Positions 25,699 to 34,602 of a stretch of 64,000 nucleotides of DNA are shown piece by piece. The stretch is from JANYCO01 sp035535995. GTDB lineage: Bacteria > Bacteroidota > Bacteroidia > Cytophagales > Cytophagaceae. The position numbers were made by a program, and so were the translations under genes. Numbering within the stretch: position 1 is the stretch's first letter; each line of letters starts with the position of its first letter. The notes beneath the pieces were generated by a model. That model searched no databases and was not told the DNA's origin. It worked only from the letters and a program-made list of their open reading frames with translations. The stretch is taken from positions 56,897 to 120,896 of the forward strand of contig DATLOZ010000003.1 of the NCBI GenBank assembly GCA_035535995.1. The letters are read 5' to 3'.

Positions 25699-27780
25699 TT
25701 GATCTCGTTAGAAACCATATTGACCTTACAAAATGTTTTCATAGCACTATTGATCTTGCTGCTGCCTATGGGAACATTCGGCGTACTGTATTTTTTCGGT
25801 AGCAAGCTTCCCCGTAAGGGCGATTGGCTGGCCACCGGAGTAATGGGGATCTGCCTAGGGCTTTCTGTTTTTTTACTAACCAAAACATGGAACCTTCCGG
25901 AGACGGTCGCTCAGATCCCTTGGTTCACTTTACCTGGCTTACAAAGAGATATTCCTTTCCTTATTAGTATTGCGCTGAATCCGCTGGCAGCAGTGATGAT
26001 GGTTGTGGTGACCCTGATCTCTTTTCTTGTGCATTTGTATTCGATCGAATATATGTATGATAAGAAAAACTACACACGTTATTTTCCTTATCTAGGCTTG
26101 TTCACTTCGTCCATGATCGGCATTGTGCTTTCCGACAATTTGCTAGTCACCTTTATGTGCTGGGAGTTGGTAGGCTTTGCTTCTTATTTGCTGATCGGTT
26201 TTTGGATGGAAAAACCAGCCGCCGCAAGAGCAAGCAAAAAAGCTTTTTTGATCAATCGTATTGGAGACGTAGGATTTCTCGTGGGGTTGTTTATCGTCTA
26301 TGCAAAATTCGGGACCTTCGACCTGGCAGAGCTCAGAGAGTTTCTGGCTTACACCGGTATTTCTGAACAACTCATCTTTACGATTGCAGGACTAGGAATA
26401 TTTTTGGGTTGTGTAGGAAAGTCCGCACAATTTCCTTTGCAACTTTGGCTACCGGATGCGATGGAAGGACCTACGCCGGCTTCCGCCTTGATCCACGCGG
26501 CTACGATGGTGGCGGCAGGAATTTACCTGTTGGCCAAAACCTACCTACTTCTTACAGGAGATGCTTTACTTGTGATCGCTTTCACAGGAACGTTGACCGC
26601 ACTTCTAGGCGCTTTGCCTGCGATCGTGCAGACGGATATTAAAAAAGTATTGGCTTATTCTACCATTTCACAATTAGGATTCATGGTGATGGCGATGGGT
26701 GTGCAGGCTTACGATGCAGCCTTGTTTCACCTGATCACACACGCGTTCTTTAAAGCGTGTCTCTTCCTCACAGCCGGAGCGGTGATCCATGAAATGCACC
26801 ATGTAAAGCAGGGAATGTTTATTCGCGGTTATTTCAATAATTTCGATACGCTCAACATGAAGCTGATGGGTGGACTAAGAAAGAAGATGCCTGTTACGTT
26901 CGCTGCTTATTTTATTTCTTGTATGGCCTTGATCGGTGTTCCTTTCTTTTCCGGATTTCTTTCGAAGGATGCCATTCTGGAAGGTACGATGCAGTGGGCT
27001 TTGCATCATTATAAAACAAGCGGACAGACGTTCTATTTTCTTATTCCTGTGACAGCCATTCTTACCGTATCGGTTACCGCTTATTACATGATCCGTCAAA
27101 TGATACTTGTGTTCTTCGGAGAATTTAAATTGAAAACATTTTATCCGCAGGTAGAGCCAGTGTTTCAGAAGATTCATGATCCAGGATGGTTGATGAAAAT
27201 TCCGATGGTGGTATTGGGAACACTTTCTGTCTGGATCTTTTTTTCGGTCAATCCACTTAGCGGTCACCATGGCTGGCTAATGGAAAAGCTTGCTTATGTA
27301 TCTCCGATCGTACCACAACTAGATGCCTTGGTAGCATTGCTTGTTTCGGTGCTGGCAGTATTGGCAGGAGCATCACTGGCCTGGTACCGGTTTCGTCCGG
27401 CTACTTATTTGATACAGTCAGATACCGATCATTCTTTTGTAAAAAGATTATTGAAGAACAACTGGTACATGGATCAGCTTTACCAGGTAATATTGATCAA
27501 GCCAGGCATGCAACTGGCAGTCTTGTCGGCTTGGGTAGATCGTACGATCATTGATGGATTGATCCATACAATTGCTTATGCGGGAGTGCTCTTTTCGTAT
27601 TTTGTATCCTTTATTGACAAGTATCTACTGGATGGAATTGTAAACCTGGGAGCATGGATCTCGCTTAGGATTGGGCGTTTCAGTCGTTCTTTCCAACAAG
27701 GCAATGTGCAAGGCTATTTTGCTTATGCAGTATTAGGCGTGGTGCTGGTATTCCTGTATTTATTAATTATTGAATTCTGA
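25699..27780 (+). CDS. nuoL: NADH-quinone oxidoreductase subunit L
   Basis: A 693-residue antiporter-like, proton-pumping subunit at the distal end of the membrane arm, with about 16 helices. The canonical core contains FMCWELVGFASYLLIGFW near residues 152-170 (conserved Glu), HAATMVAAGIYLLAK near 265-280 (Lys/His channel) and a long C-terminal lateral helix region after 480. The start is TTG, 7 bases after the nuoK stop; the product aligns to the family from its first residues. Confidence 0.95.
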   Translation: MISLETILTLQNVFIALLILLLPMGTFGVLYFFGSKLPRKGDWLATGVMGICLGLSVFLLTKTWNLPETVAQIPWFTLPGLQRDIPFLISIALNPLAAVMMVVVTLISFLVHLYSIEYMYDKKNYTRYFPYLGLFTSSMIGIVLSDNLLVTFMCWELVGFASYLLIGFWMEKPAAARASKKAFLINRIGDVGFLVGLFIVYAKFGTFDLAELREFLAYTGISEQLIFTIAGLGIFLGCVGKSAQFPLQLWLPDAMEGPTPASALIHAATMVAAGIYLLAKTYLLLTGDALLVIAFTGTLTALLGALPAIVQTDIKKVLAYSTISQLGFMVMAMGVQAYDAALFHLITHAFFKACLFLTAGAVIHEMHHVKQGMFIRGYFNNFDTLNMKLMGGLRKKMPVTFAAYFISCMALIGVPFFSGFLSKDAILEGTMQWALHHYKTSGQTFYFLIPVTAILTVSVTAYYMIRQMILVFFGEFKLKTFYPQVEPVFQKIHDPGWLMKIPMVVLGTLSVWIFFSVNPLSGHHGWLMEKLAYVSPIVPQLDALVALLVSVLAVLAGASLAWYRFRPATYLIQSDTDHSFVKRLLKNNWYMDQLYQVILIKPGMQLAVLSAWVDRTIIDGLIHTIAYAGVLFSYFVSFIDKYLLDGIVNLGAWISLRIGRFSRSFQQGNVQGYFAYAVLGVVLVFLYLLIIEF

Positions 27781-27798
27781 GAAACATAAAAATATAGA

Positions 27799-29448
27799 AT
27801 GTTATCCTTATTAATATTTTTGCCTTTTATTTCCATCTTCATCATCGCTTCACTGCCGATGCGGAGATACTATATGCATAAAGTGATCACGCTGTTTACT
27901 ACGGCCATTCAATTGGTAGTATCGATCGTCCTTTTTGTTTTATATAAACCAGGAAAAGGAATCCAGTTTGAAGAAAAATACAACTGGATCGAAATGGATC
28001 TTGGAAAGGTAGGAAAGCTTACTGCTCAGTATTTCGTGGGCCTTGACGGGATCAATGTTTCCATGATGCTGCTTACAGCGATCGTTATGTTTGTAGGAGC
28101 ACTTGCTTCCTGGAAAATTGTAGAGAACCGAAAAGGATATTTCTCCCTCTTCCTGCTCTTGTGTGCTACTATTCATGGCTGTTTCCTGGCACTTGATTTT
28201 CTTTTGTTCTTTATTTTCTTCGAATTCATGCTGCTGCCAATGTATTTCCTGATCGGTATCTGGGGCGGACCAAGAAGAGAATATGCTTCGATCAAATTTT
28301 TCCTTTACACCTTACTCGGGTCGATCTTTATTTTAATCGTAATGATCGGGCTCTATGTATCGGTGGTAGATCCTTTCCAATCCTCTTTATCGGCGGGGAT
28401 TACAGACGTAAACATTTTTAAAACAAGACTAGCTTCAGGCCAGATCAATCGTTCTGAAATGGTACATACGTTTAATATGTTGTTGATGAAAGACCCTGCC
28501 AACTATATTCCAGGCTCTGTCTTTCATACGCTTTCTACCTATACCCTTTGGGGCTATTCTGCGCGTGCATTGGCCTTCCTGGCGATCATGATCGGTTTTG
28601 CTATCAAGCTGCCTTCTGTGCCCTTCCATACCTGGCTTCCGGATGCACACGTAGAAGCGCCTACGCCAATCTCAGTTGTCTTGGCAGGTGTGTTGCTAAA
28701 GATCGGTGGTTATGGAATGATCCGAATAGGCTATTCTATTTTCCCGGAAGGAGCATTTCATTTTGCGTTTGCAATAGGATTGATAGGAGTGATCTCCGTT
28801 GTCTATGCTGGCCTGAATGCTTTAGCAATGAAAGACCTTAAAAAGATGATCGCTTATTCTTCCGTTTCTCATATGGGTTTTGTAATGCTTGGACTTGCTT
28901 CTGTTACTGTAGAAGGAATGAACGGAGCGATGTACCAAATGGTTAGCCATGGTATTCTTGCCTCCATGTTATTCTTAATTGCAGGAGTACTTTACGATCG
29001 TACACACGATCGAATGATCGACAATTACAGAGGACTGGCGGTGAAGATGCCTGCCTATACAGCGGTGGTGATCATTGCATTCTTTGCCTCTTTTGGGCTA
29101 CCTGGTTTTTCCGGCTTCATCGCAGAGTTATTTATTTTACTTGGAGCTTTTAACGCAAAATATACCAACGGTCTTCTGCCGCAATGGATGGCGATCGCAG
29201 CAACAGCAGGCATTTTACTTGGAGCCGTATACTATTTATGGACGCTTCAACGAATGTTCTTCGGAAAATTCTGGATCCGCTCAGGCATTACCTGGAAAGA
29301 GGGTTTGTATGATCTTGATTTCAGAGAGAAATTTATGCTAGTGCCGCTGGCTGCGCTGGCTGTGGTGTTTGGACTGTTTCCACATCTTTTGCTCAATGTT
29401 TTTTCCTTGGAGCTGAAGGAAATTATTAAAGTGATATTGGTGAAATGA
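27799..29448 (+). CDS. nuoM: NADH-quinone oxidoreductase subunit M
   Basis: A 549-residue antiporter-like proton-pumping subunit with 14 predicted helices. FFEFMLLPMYFLIGIWGG near residues 140-157 holds the conserved Glu of TM5, and LPDAHVEAPTPISVVLAGVL near 276-295 is the family signature. It is the last nuo gene here. nuoN, which normally follows, is absent: the next gene encodes a SPOR protein with its own promoter. Confidence 0.95.
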   Translation: MLSLLIFLPFISIFIIASLPMRRYYMHKVITLFTTAIQLVVSIVLFVLYKPGKGIQFEEKYNWIEMDLGKVGKLTAQYFVGLDGINVSMMLLTAIVMFVGALASWKIVENRKGYFSLFLLLCATIHGCFLALDFLLFFIFFEFMLLPMYFLIGIWGGPRREYASIKFFLYTLLGSIFILIVMIGLYVSVVDPFQSSLSAGITDVNIFKTRLASGQINRSEMVHTFNMLLMKDPANYIPGSVFHTLSTYTLWGYSARALAFLAIMIGFAIKLPSVPFHTWLPDAHVEAPTPISVVLAGVLLKIGGYGMIRIGYSIFPEGAFHFAFAIGLIGVISVVYAGLNALAMKDLKKMIAYSSVSHMGFVMLGLASVTVEGMNGAMYQMVSHGILASMLFLIAGVLYDRTHDRMIDNYRGLAVKMPAYTAVVIIAFFASFGLPGFSGFIAELFILLGAFNAKYTNGLLPQWMAIAATAGILLGAVYYLWTLQRMFFGKFWIRSGITWKEGLYDLDFREKFMLVPLAALAVVFGLFPHLLLNVFSLELKEIIKVILVK

Positions 29449-29584
29449 TACCAAATGTAAATACCAGATGCCAGATAAATGCGAGAGTAATTTAATGAAA
29501 TTGTCTTTTAGTTTATTGGTAAAATAGAGTTGTTTTTATCTAAACTATCTGGGATCCGGCATCAGGTATCTGGTATCTTGCATC
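29447..29584. repeat. Inverted repeat of the GGATACCAGATGCC family, copy 3
   Basis: GATACCAAATGTAAATACCAGATGCCAGATA on the left (only part conserved) faces a right arm with GGCATCAGGTATCTGGTATC around an 85-base AT-rich core. It begins inside the nuoM stop codon. Confidence 0.65.
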
Positions 29585-29589
29585 AATTC

Positions 29590-29597
29590 TAATTTTG
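29590..29597 (+). promoter_or_regulatory. -7 element TAATTTTG before the SPOR gene
   Basis: A perfect TAnnTTTG match 34 bases before the ATG of the SPOR gene. No clear TTTG lies at the expected distance upstream, where the repeat ends. Confidence 0.4.
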
Positions 29598-29631
29598 CAT
29601 TATAGAGACCGATTTTTTATCTTGTGCCAAC

Positions 29632-30177
29632 ATGGCAAACGAAATACCTAAAAAACCGATCAGGAGAACAACTGTACCGGCCGTTTCCAAGGAAACGTCT
29701 GCTAAGAAACCCGCTGTCAAAGAAGAGGGCAAGGCAGCTCAAAATTTTCTACTGTTTTTTTTATTTCTCATGGTAAGCGCCATCGTTTACCTTGCCATCT
29801 TCCAACGTTCGCTGATCTCAAACTATATTTCAGGAAAACAAGATAGTACTAAATCTGCCACGGATACACTTTCCACAGAAGACTCTCTGTCCCATCACGA
29901 AGAGGTGAATACTTTTCTTGGTCAGGACAACCGGACTGCCGGAACAGCGAGTCGTTATTACTTAGTGGCGGGTACTTTTATTTTTTATCCTTACGCAGAA
30001 AAATGCCGCGATCGTTTGAAAGCGCAAGGGTATGATGCCGATATTATTTCCACCGGAGAAAAACATACCTTCCACCGTGTATACATTCAATCTTCCGAAG
30101 ATCCGGCTATAGTTCGTGGCAAGCGCGATGAGATGCGCAATGCGGGTCATACGGAGATGTGGGTATACGGAGAATAA
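29632..30177 (+). CDS. SPOR-domain membrane protein
   Basis: A 181-residue bitopic protein. A basic cytoplasmic N-terminus (1-40) is followed by one transmembrane helix (about 42-63, FLLFFLFLMVSAIVYLAIF), a short periplasmic linker, and a C-terminal SPOR domain (about 104-180, RYYLVAGTFIFYPYAEKCRD to MWVYGE). SPOR domains bind denuded septal peptidoglycan, so a role at the division site is likely. Monocistronic. Confidence 0.82.
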   Translation: MANEIPKKPIRRTTVPAVSKETSAKKPAVKEEGKAAQNFLLFFLFLMVSAIVYLAIFQRSLISNYISGKQDSTKSATDTLSTEDSLSHHEEVNTFLGQDNRTAGTASRYYLVAGTFIFYPYAEKCRDRLKAQGYDADIISTGEKHTFHRVYIQSSEDPAIVRGKRDEMRNAGHTEMWVYGE

Positions 30178-30217
30178 ATTTCCAGATGTACTTGGTTAAA
30201 TAACATCATCCTTACAA

Positions 30218-30262
30218 ACAGATTGCTTCGTGTAGTTTTTGCTGGCGAGGACGCCAGCAAAA
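30218..30262. repeat. Repeat fragment and 11-bp hairpin
   Basis: AACAGATTGCTTCGT (30218-30232) is a piece of the 163-bp element. It is followed by TTTTGCTGGCG-AGGA-CGCCAGCAAAA, a perfect 11-bp hairpin at 30237-30262 that may stop transcription after the SPOR gene. Confidence 0.6.
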
Positions 30263-30361
30263 GAATTTAAGAATAACAAACGAACAGCTCCACTCAACAT
30301 TCATCACTCATAATTCATAATTATTATTTACCTTCGTTTGCATCAATTCAAGCAAACGAAC

Positions 30362-31060
30362 ATGAACATCCAGATATACCACACTCCCGTTTACCACATC
30401 GTCATTGACGATTTTTTACCGCAGGCAGACAATAAAGAAATTTTCCAACACTTTCTTTCGCTCGAAGAAAAATTCCAGCCTGCCGGAATGGGGCACGGAC
30501 AGGAACTGAATAAAAATTACCGTTCCAATCTTAGTCTAAACATGGACCGGGAATATCAACTTTCCGGAGAGTTTGAACCTGAAAAAATTACCGCACATCG
30601 CGCTACTTCTCCTTTGCTGAAGATGCTCGATAATCTGATGAGCGATGAAAAAATGCTTTCCTTCTTGGATGCTGCGCCGTTCCCACTCTGCGAACTGCGT
30701 TACTGCGATTACTGGAGCACACAGGCGAGCCGTTACGGGCAAAAAGATCACTATCGTTGGCATTATGATTATATCCCGAACGACACCACACGTGTCATTA
30801 CACTGATCTATTATGCACATGAAAACCCAAAAGCATTTAAAGGCGGAGAGCTTTGTTTTACGAATGGATTACTATGGGGCGAAGACCTCGTAGGAGAAAC
30901 CGAACGCGCCACGATCGAACCTAAAAATAACCGCCTGGTGCTTTTTGATTCTCGTTTCCTCCACACTGTATTGCCAACGGATGCCCCGGTAGAATTTTCC
31001 AAAGGCAGATTTTCTGTGAATGTGTGGATAGGAAAGTACCAGGATGAATGGAACGACTAA
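30362..31060 (+). CDS. 2-oxoglutarate/Fe(II)-dependent dioxygenase-like protein
   Basis: Counted from this ATG the protein has 232 residues; an upstream TTG at 30338 is less likely because a promoter-like TACCTTCG lies just before it. The double-stranded beta-helix Fe ligands are H134, D136 (RWHYDY) and H201 (SRFLHTV). R216 (KGRFSVNVW) is the probable 2-oxoglutarate-binding residue. This resembles the prolyl 4-hydroxylase-like 2OG-Fe(II) oxygenase family. The substrate is unknown and neighbours do not help. Confidence 0.75.
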   Translation: MNIQIYHTPVYHIVIDDFLPQADNKEIFQHFLSLEEKFQPAGMGHGQELNKNYRSNLSLNMDREYQLSGEFEPEKITAHRATSPLLKMLDNLMSDEKMLSFLDAAPFPLCELRYCDYWSTQASRYGQKDHYRWHYDYIPNDTTRVITLIYYAHENPKAFKGGELCFTNGLLWGEDLVGETERATIEPKNNRLVLFDSRFLHTVLPTDAPVEFSKGRFSVNVWIGKYQDEWND

Positions 31061-31087
31061 GTAAGAGCTGTGTGAGCACTATTTAAA

Positions 31088-31120
31088 ACTGTTGCCACCA
31101 CTCATAGTGGTGGCAACAGT
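31088..31120. terminator. Perfect 15-bp hairpin after the dioxygenase gene
   Basis: ACTGTTGCCACCACT-CAT-AGTGGTGGCAACAGT. It is GC-rich and 28 bases past the stop codon but lacks a good T-run, so it is a weak terminator or an RNA-stabilising hairpin. The rest of the 311-base gap shows only the purC promoter. Confidence 0.5.
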
Positions 31121-31341
31121 CAGAAAATATAAAATAGAGAACGCATGAAGTTATTTATGTTTTAAAATCTTATCAATCTTTTGAGTAATACCTGCTGTTT
31201 AACCTTCTGCTTTTAACTTTAAACTTTAAATCTTTCGCTTTAAAAACATAGTGCCAATTAATTTGTACTGAGAACACTATAACACCAACCGTAAAGTTTT
31301 CAACTTTCCTAAAAAGCCTTTCGTGGTTAAACATATTTCCC

Positions 31342-31349
31342 TAATTTTG
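31342..31349 (+). promoter_or_regulatory. -7 element TAATTTTG of purC
   Basis: A perfect TAnnTTTG match 23 bases upstream of the purC ATG, with TTTC about 20 bases further up as a possible -33 element. Confidence 0.5.
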
Positions 31350-31371
31350 ATTCCTGTTATAGAATTTCCTT

Positions 31372-32307
31372 ATGGAAGCAATCAAAGAGACTAATTTCGA
31401 ATTTCCCGGTCAGACCGGATTTTATAAAGGTAAAGTAAGAGATGTTTATTCTTTCGGAGAAAAACTAGCGGTGGTAGTTACCGACCGGATCTCTGCTTTT
31501 GACGTGGTACTTCCTAAACCAATTCCTTTCAAAGGCCAGGTATTGAACCAGATCGCTGCCAAATTTTTGGAAGCAACTAAAGATATAGTTCCGAATTGGG
31601 TGATCACCGTTCCCGATCCGAATGTGACTATTGGTAAAAAATGTGAACCATTTGCAGTAGAAATGGTAGTACGTGGTTACCTGGCAGGGCATGCGGCGCG
31701 CGAATACAAAGCGGGTAAAAGAATGCTTTGCGGAGTGCCACTTCCGGAAGGATTGAAAGAGAATGATAAACTGCCTCAGCCTATTATTACTCCTACTACC
31801 AAAGCACACGAAGGACACGACGAAGATATTTCCAAAGAAGAGATCTTAAAAAGAGGAATTGTTTCCAAAGAAGATTACGAAAAACTGGAAGCCTATACAC
31901 TGGCTTTATATAAAAGAGGCACCGAGATCGCGGCCAAGCAAGGACTGATCCTGGTTGATACTAAATACGAATTCGGAAAAGCCGGAAAAGATATTTACCT
32001 CATCGACGAAGTACACACGCCTGATTCTTCACGCTACTTTTATATACAAGGCTACGAAGAGCGTCAGCAAAAAGGCGAGCCACAAAAACAACTTAGCAAA
32101 GAGTTTGTAAGACAATGGCTGATTGAAAACGGTTTCCAAGGGAAAGAAGGACAAAAAGTACCTGAAATGACTCCCGAACTGGTAAAAAGTATTTCCGATC
32201 GTTACATCGAATTGTATGAGCAAGTAGTAGGGGAAAAATTTGTGAAAGGTGATAATCTTCAGTTGATTAACAGAATCGAACAAAATGTTAAAAAAAGTTT
32301 AAATTAA
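31372..32307 (+). CDS. purC: Phosphoribosylaminoimidazole-succinocarboxamide synthase
   Basis: A 311-residue SAICAR synthetase; it joins CAIR and aspartate with ATP in de novo purine synthesis. The N-terminal GKVRDVYSFGEKLAVVVTDR (about 19-38), FDVVLPKPIPFKG and the middle VEMVVRGYLAGHAAREYKAG (about 99-118) are typical. LVDTKYEFGKAG near 198-210 is the conserved catalytic region. The C-terminus is the longer eukaryote/Bacteroidota-type form. No other pur genes are adjacent. Confidence 0.95.
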   Translation: MEAIKETNFEFPGQTGFYKGKVRDVYSFGEKLAVVVTDRISAFDVVLPKPIPFKGQVLNQIAAKFLEATKDIVPNWVITVPDPNVTIGKKCEPFAVEMVVRGYLAGHAAREYKAGKRMLCGVPLPEGLKENDKLPQPIITPTTKAHEGHDEDISKEEILKRGIVSKEDYEKLEAYTLALYKRGTEIAAKQGLILVDTKYEFGKAGKDIYLIDEVHTPDSSRYFYIQGYEERQQKGEPQKQLSKEFVRQWLIENGFQGKEGQKVPEMTPELVKSISDRYIELYEQVVGEKFVKGDNLQLINRIEQNVKKSLN

Positions 32308-32361
32308 TGGAAATTTAAACTTAATTTGTACCTTACATCCAATAATAGCGATTTTTAAAAA

Positions 32362-32748
32362 ATGAAATATTCGGTAGAAAAATCAGAAAAATACACTTTA
32401 CTGCAATTAAATGAGGAAAAACTCACCTCTGTAGTGGCTCCTGAACTCAAATCGGAGTTGGTAAAATTAAATGCAGAAGGTGCCAAAAATATAATACTGG
32501 ATCTTAACGCCGTGAAGTATACCGACTCTTCCGGACTAAGTTCTATCCTGGTTGGAAACAGACTTTGTGAAAATGAAAAAGGTCTTTTTGTAATCGCTTC
32601 TCCAACTGAGCATGTATTGAAACTGATCAAAATTTCTCAATTAGATACTGTACTCACTATTCTCCCTACTGTAGAAGAATCTATCGACGCCGTTTTTATG
32701 AACGATATCGAGCAAAATCTGAAGCAGGAAGGCGGTAGCGAAGAATAA
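32362..32748 (+). CDS. STAS-domain protein, anti-sigma factor antagonist type
   Basis: A 128-residue SpoIIAA-like STAS domain (about 1-105). The loop YTDSSGLSSIL has S56/S57 at the site phosphorylated in anti-anti-sigma factors. An acidic, flexible tail follows. It lies 54 bases after purC and before a terminator, so it may be cotranscribed with purC. No partner kinase (RsbW-like) is nearby, so its target is unknown. Confidence 0.85.
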   Translation: MKYSVEKSEKYTLLQLNEEKLTSVVAPELKSELVKLNAEGAKNIILDLNAVKYTDSSGLSSILVGNRLCENEKGLFVIASPTEHVLKLIKISQLDTVLTILPTVEESIDAVFMNDIEQNLKQEGGSEE

Positions 32749-32765
32749 TATTCTCTTAAATACTC

Positions 32766-32796
32766 AAAGACCGGATTCATTCCGGTCTTTCTTTTT
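32766..32796 (+). terminator. Intrinsic terminator after the STAS gene
   Basis: AAAGACCGGA-TTCAT-TCCGGTCTTT followed by CTTTTT. Ends the purC-STAS unit. Confidence 0.88.
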
Positions 32797-32820
32797 ATAC
32801 ACTAAATCTCTTGCTGTCTT

Positions 32821-33738
32821 TTGTCAATAGAAGTTAAAATACTTGGAACCGGATCTGCATCTCCTGTTTTTAACAGGCATCCGTCTTCACAACTTCTTAA
32901 CCTCAACAACAATTATTTTTTCCTGATCGATTGCGGAGAATGTACGCAGTTTCAACTCATGCGCTTTCGCATTTCACACGCTAAGATCACTCATATCTTT
33001 ATCAGCCACCTGCACGGCGATCATTATCTCGGTTTGGTAGGCCTGATCAGCTCTATGCAGCTTTGGGGAAGGAAAAAAGACTTATATATCTATGGTCCTA
33101 AAGGATTGTCAGAGATCATTACCGTACAAATGCAGTTTTCCGAAACTATCATTTCCTATGGTCTTCATTTTAAGGAGCTTAATACTACGATACCAGAGCT
33201 GATCATAGACGAACCTACCTACACAGTAGAAACTATCCCACTTTCACACCGCATCAATTGCTGTGGATTTATCTTCAAGGAAAAACCCAAAAAGAGAAGA
33301 TTGATCGCGGAAAAAATAACGCCTACTATTACTCCTTTACAAAAGATCGCTTTGAAAAAAGGAGAGGACATACAGGATGAGCAGGGCAATACGCTGAAAA
33401 ATGAAGACCTGACCTTGCCTCCTAAAAAGAGTTTGTCTTTTGCCTATTGTTCGGATACCGCTTACCAGGAGTCGATCATTCCTCTAATCAAAAATGTAGA
33501 CCTTCTTTTTCACGAAGCTACGTTTCACAGCGACCTTGCCTCAAGGGCGAAAGAAACCTTTCATTCTACCTCCGAACAAGCTGCTACGATTGCGCTCAAA
33601 GCAGAAGTAGGACAATTGATCATCGGCCATTTCTCCAGCCGCTACCGCGATCTGACGCCGCTGCTGGAAGAGGCACAGACCGTGTTCCCAAATACTGTGC
33701 TAGCCGAAGAGGGGAAAAGTTTTATCATACACGATTAA
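32821..33738 (+). CDS. rnz: Ribonuclease Z
   Basis: A 305-residue metallo-beta-lactamase-fold endonuclease that trims tRNA 3' ends. The zinc motif HLHGDH lies at residues 63-68. Further ligands are expected in the PLSHRINCCGF, FAYCSDTAY and IIGHFSSRY segments (about 143, 207 and 264). The length is standard for the short RNase Z form. The start is a TTG: the alignment to the family starts there (IEVKILGTGSASP) and no ATG fits. It comes directly after the STAS-gene terminator, so it needs its own promoter in a 24-base gap. Confidence 0.93.
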   Translation: MSIEVKILGTGSASPVFNRHPSSQLLNLNNNYFFLIDCGECTQFQLMRFRISHAKITHIFISHLHGDHYLGLVGLISSMQLWGRKKDLYIYGPKGLSEIITVQMQFSETIISYGLHFKELNTTIPELIIDEPTYTVETIPLSHRINCCGFIFKEKPKKRRLIAEKITPTITPLQKIALKKGEDIQDEQGNTLKNEDLTLPPKKSLSFAYCSDTAYQESIIPLIKNVDLLFHEATFHSDLASRAKETFHSTSEQAATIALKAEVGQLIIGHFSSRYRDLTPLLEEAQTVFPNTVLAEEGKSFIIHD

Positions 33739-33816
33739 TAATTTTGAATTATGAATGAGTAGGCTGGTATTAAATCAGTTTTCATCCTTCATAAAGATTT
33801 ATGCTAAAAACATAAA

Positions 33817-34587
33817 ATGGAAACCAATCAATTTATTTCGCAGGATAAGAAACAGCATTTATACATTATCCTTTCTGCCTTTTTTCTTACCAATGCATTG
33901 ATCGCTGAAATGATCGGCACCAAGCTCTTTTCCGTGGAAGGCACCCTGGGCTTGCCTCCGGCAGCTATCTCGCTCTTTGAAGATTTTCCACTTAGCTTCA
34001 ATATGACCGCAGGGGTGGTGCTCTGGCCTTTTGTATTTATCATCACGGATATTATCAATGAATACTTCGGTAAAGAAGGAGTGAAGAAGATCAGCTACAT
34101 CACCTCAGGCCTGATCAGCTACGCTTTCTTCATGATCTGGATCGCTATCCAGCTGGCGCCTTCTACGTATTGGATGGAGATCAACAACAAAGACAGTGTG
34201 GGCAATTTCTTTAATGTAAACTATGCTTTCTCTGCCATTCTCGGGCAAGGGTTGAATATTATCATTGCTTCCTTGTTTGCTTTCCTGGTCGGACAAATTT
34301 TAGATGCTTATCTTTTTGAATACATCAAAGGAAAAACAGGCGATAAATATCTCTGGCTGCGCTCTACAGGATCCACATTTTTTTCGCAGCTGATCGATAG
34401 TTTCCTGGTATTGTTTGTGGCATTTTACTTATTGCCAGCACCGGAAAAGAAATGGTCGATGGCGCTTGTTTTGTCTGTCGGTATAATTAATTATATTTAT
34501 AAAGTTACCATGGCAGTTTTGCTCACGCCCCTGATCTATATGGCGCATACGCTGATAGATCGTTATCTTGGGGTAAAAAAAGCATAA
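33817..34587 (+). CDS. Queuosine precursor transporter (YhhQ/QPTR family)
   Basis: A 256-residue inner-membrane protein with about six helices. FFLTNALIAEMIGTKLFSVE near residues 18-37 and WPFVFIITDIINEYFGKEGV near 70-90 are the family signature of the VUT_1/YhhQ carriers, which import preQ0/preQ1 for tRNA queuosine. It is probably cotranscribed with the following gene (15-base gap). Confidence 0.88.
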   Translation: METNQFISQDKKQHLYIILSAFFLTNALIAEMIGTKLFSVEGTLGLPPAAISLFEDFPLSFNMTAGVVLWPFVFIITDIINEYFGKEGVKKISYITSGLISYAFFMIWIAIQLAPSTYWMEINNKDSVGNFFNVNYAFSAILGQGLNIIIASLFAFLVGQILDAYLFEYIKGKTGDKYLWLRSTGSTFFSQLIDSFLVLFVAFYLLPAPEKKWSMALVLSVGIINYIYKVTMAVLLTPLIYMAHTLIDRYLGVKKA

Positions 34588-34602
34588 GCCGGAGCTAAGT
34601 CA

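Noticed and set aside
30338..30361. TTG start for the dioxygenase gene
   Set aside because: It would add eight residues (MHQFKQTN) that are outside the domain and overlap a promoter-like TACCTTCG; the ATG at 30362 is better placed.
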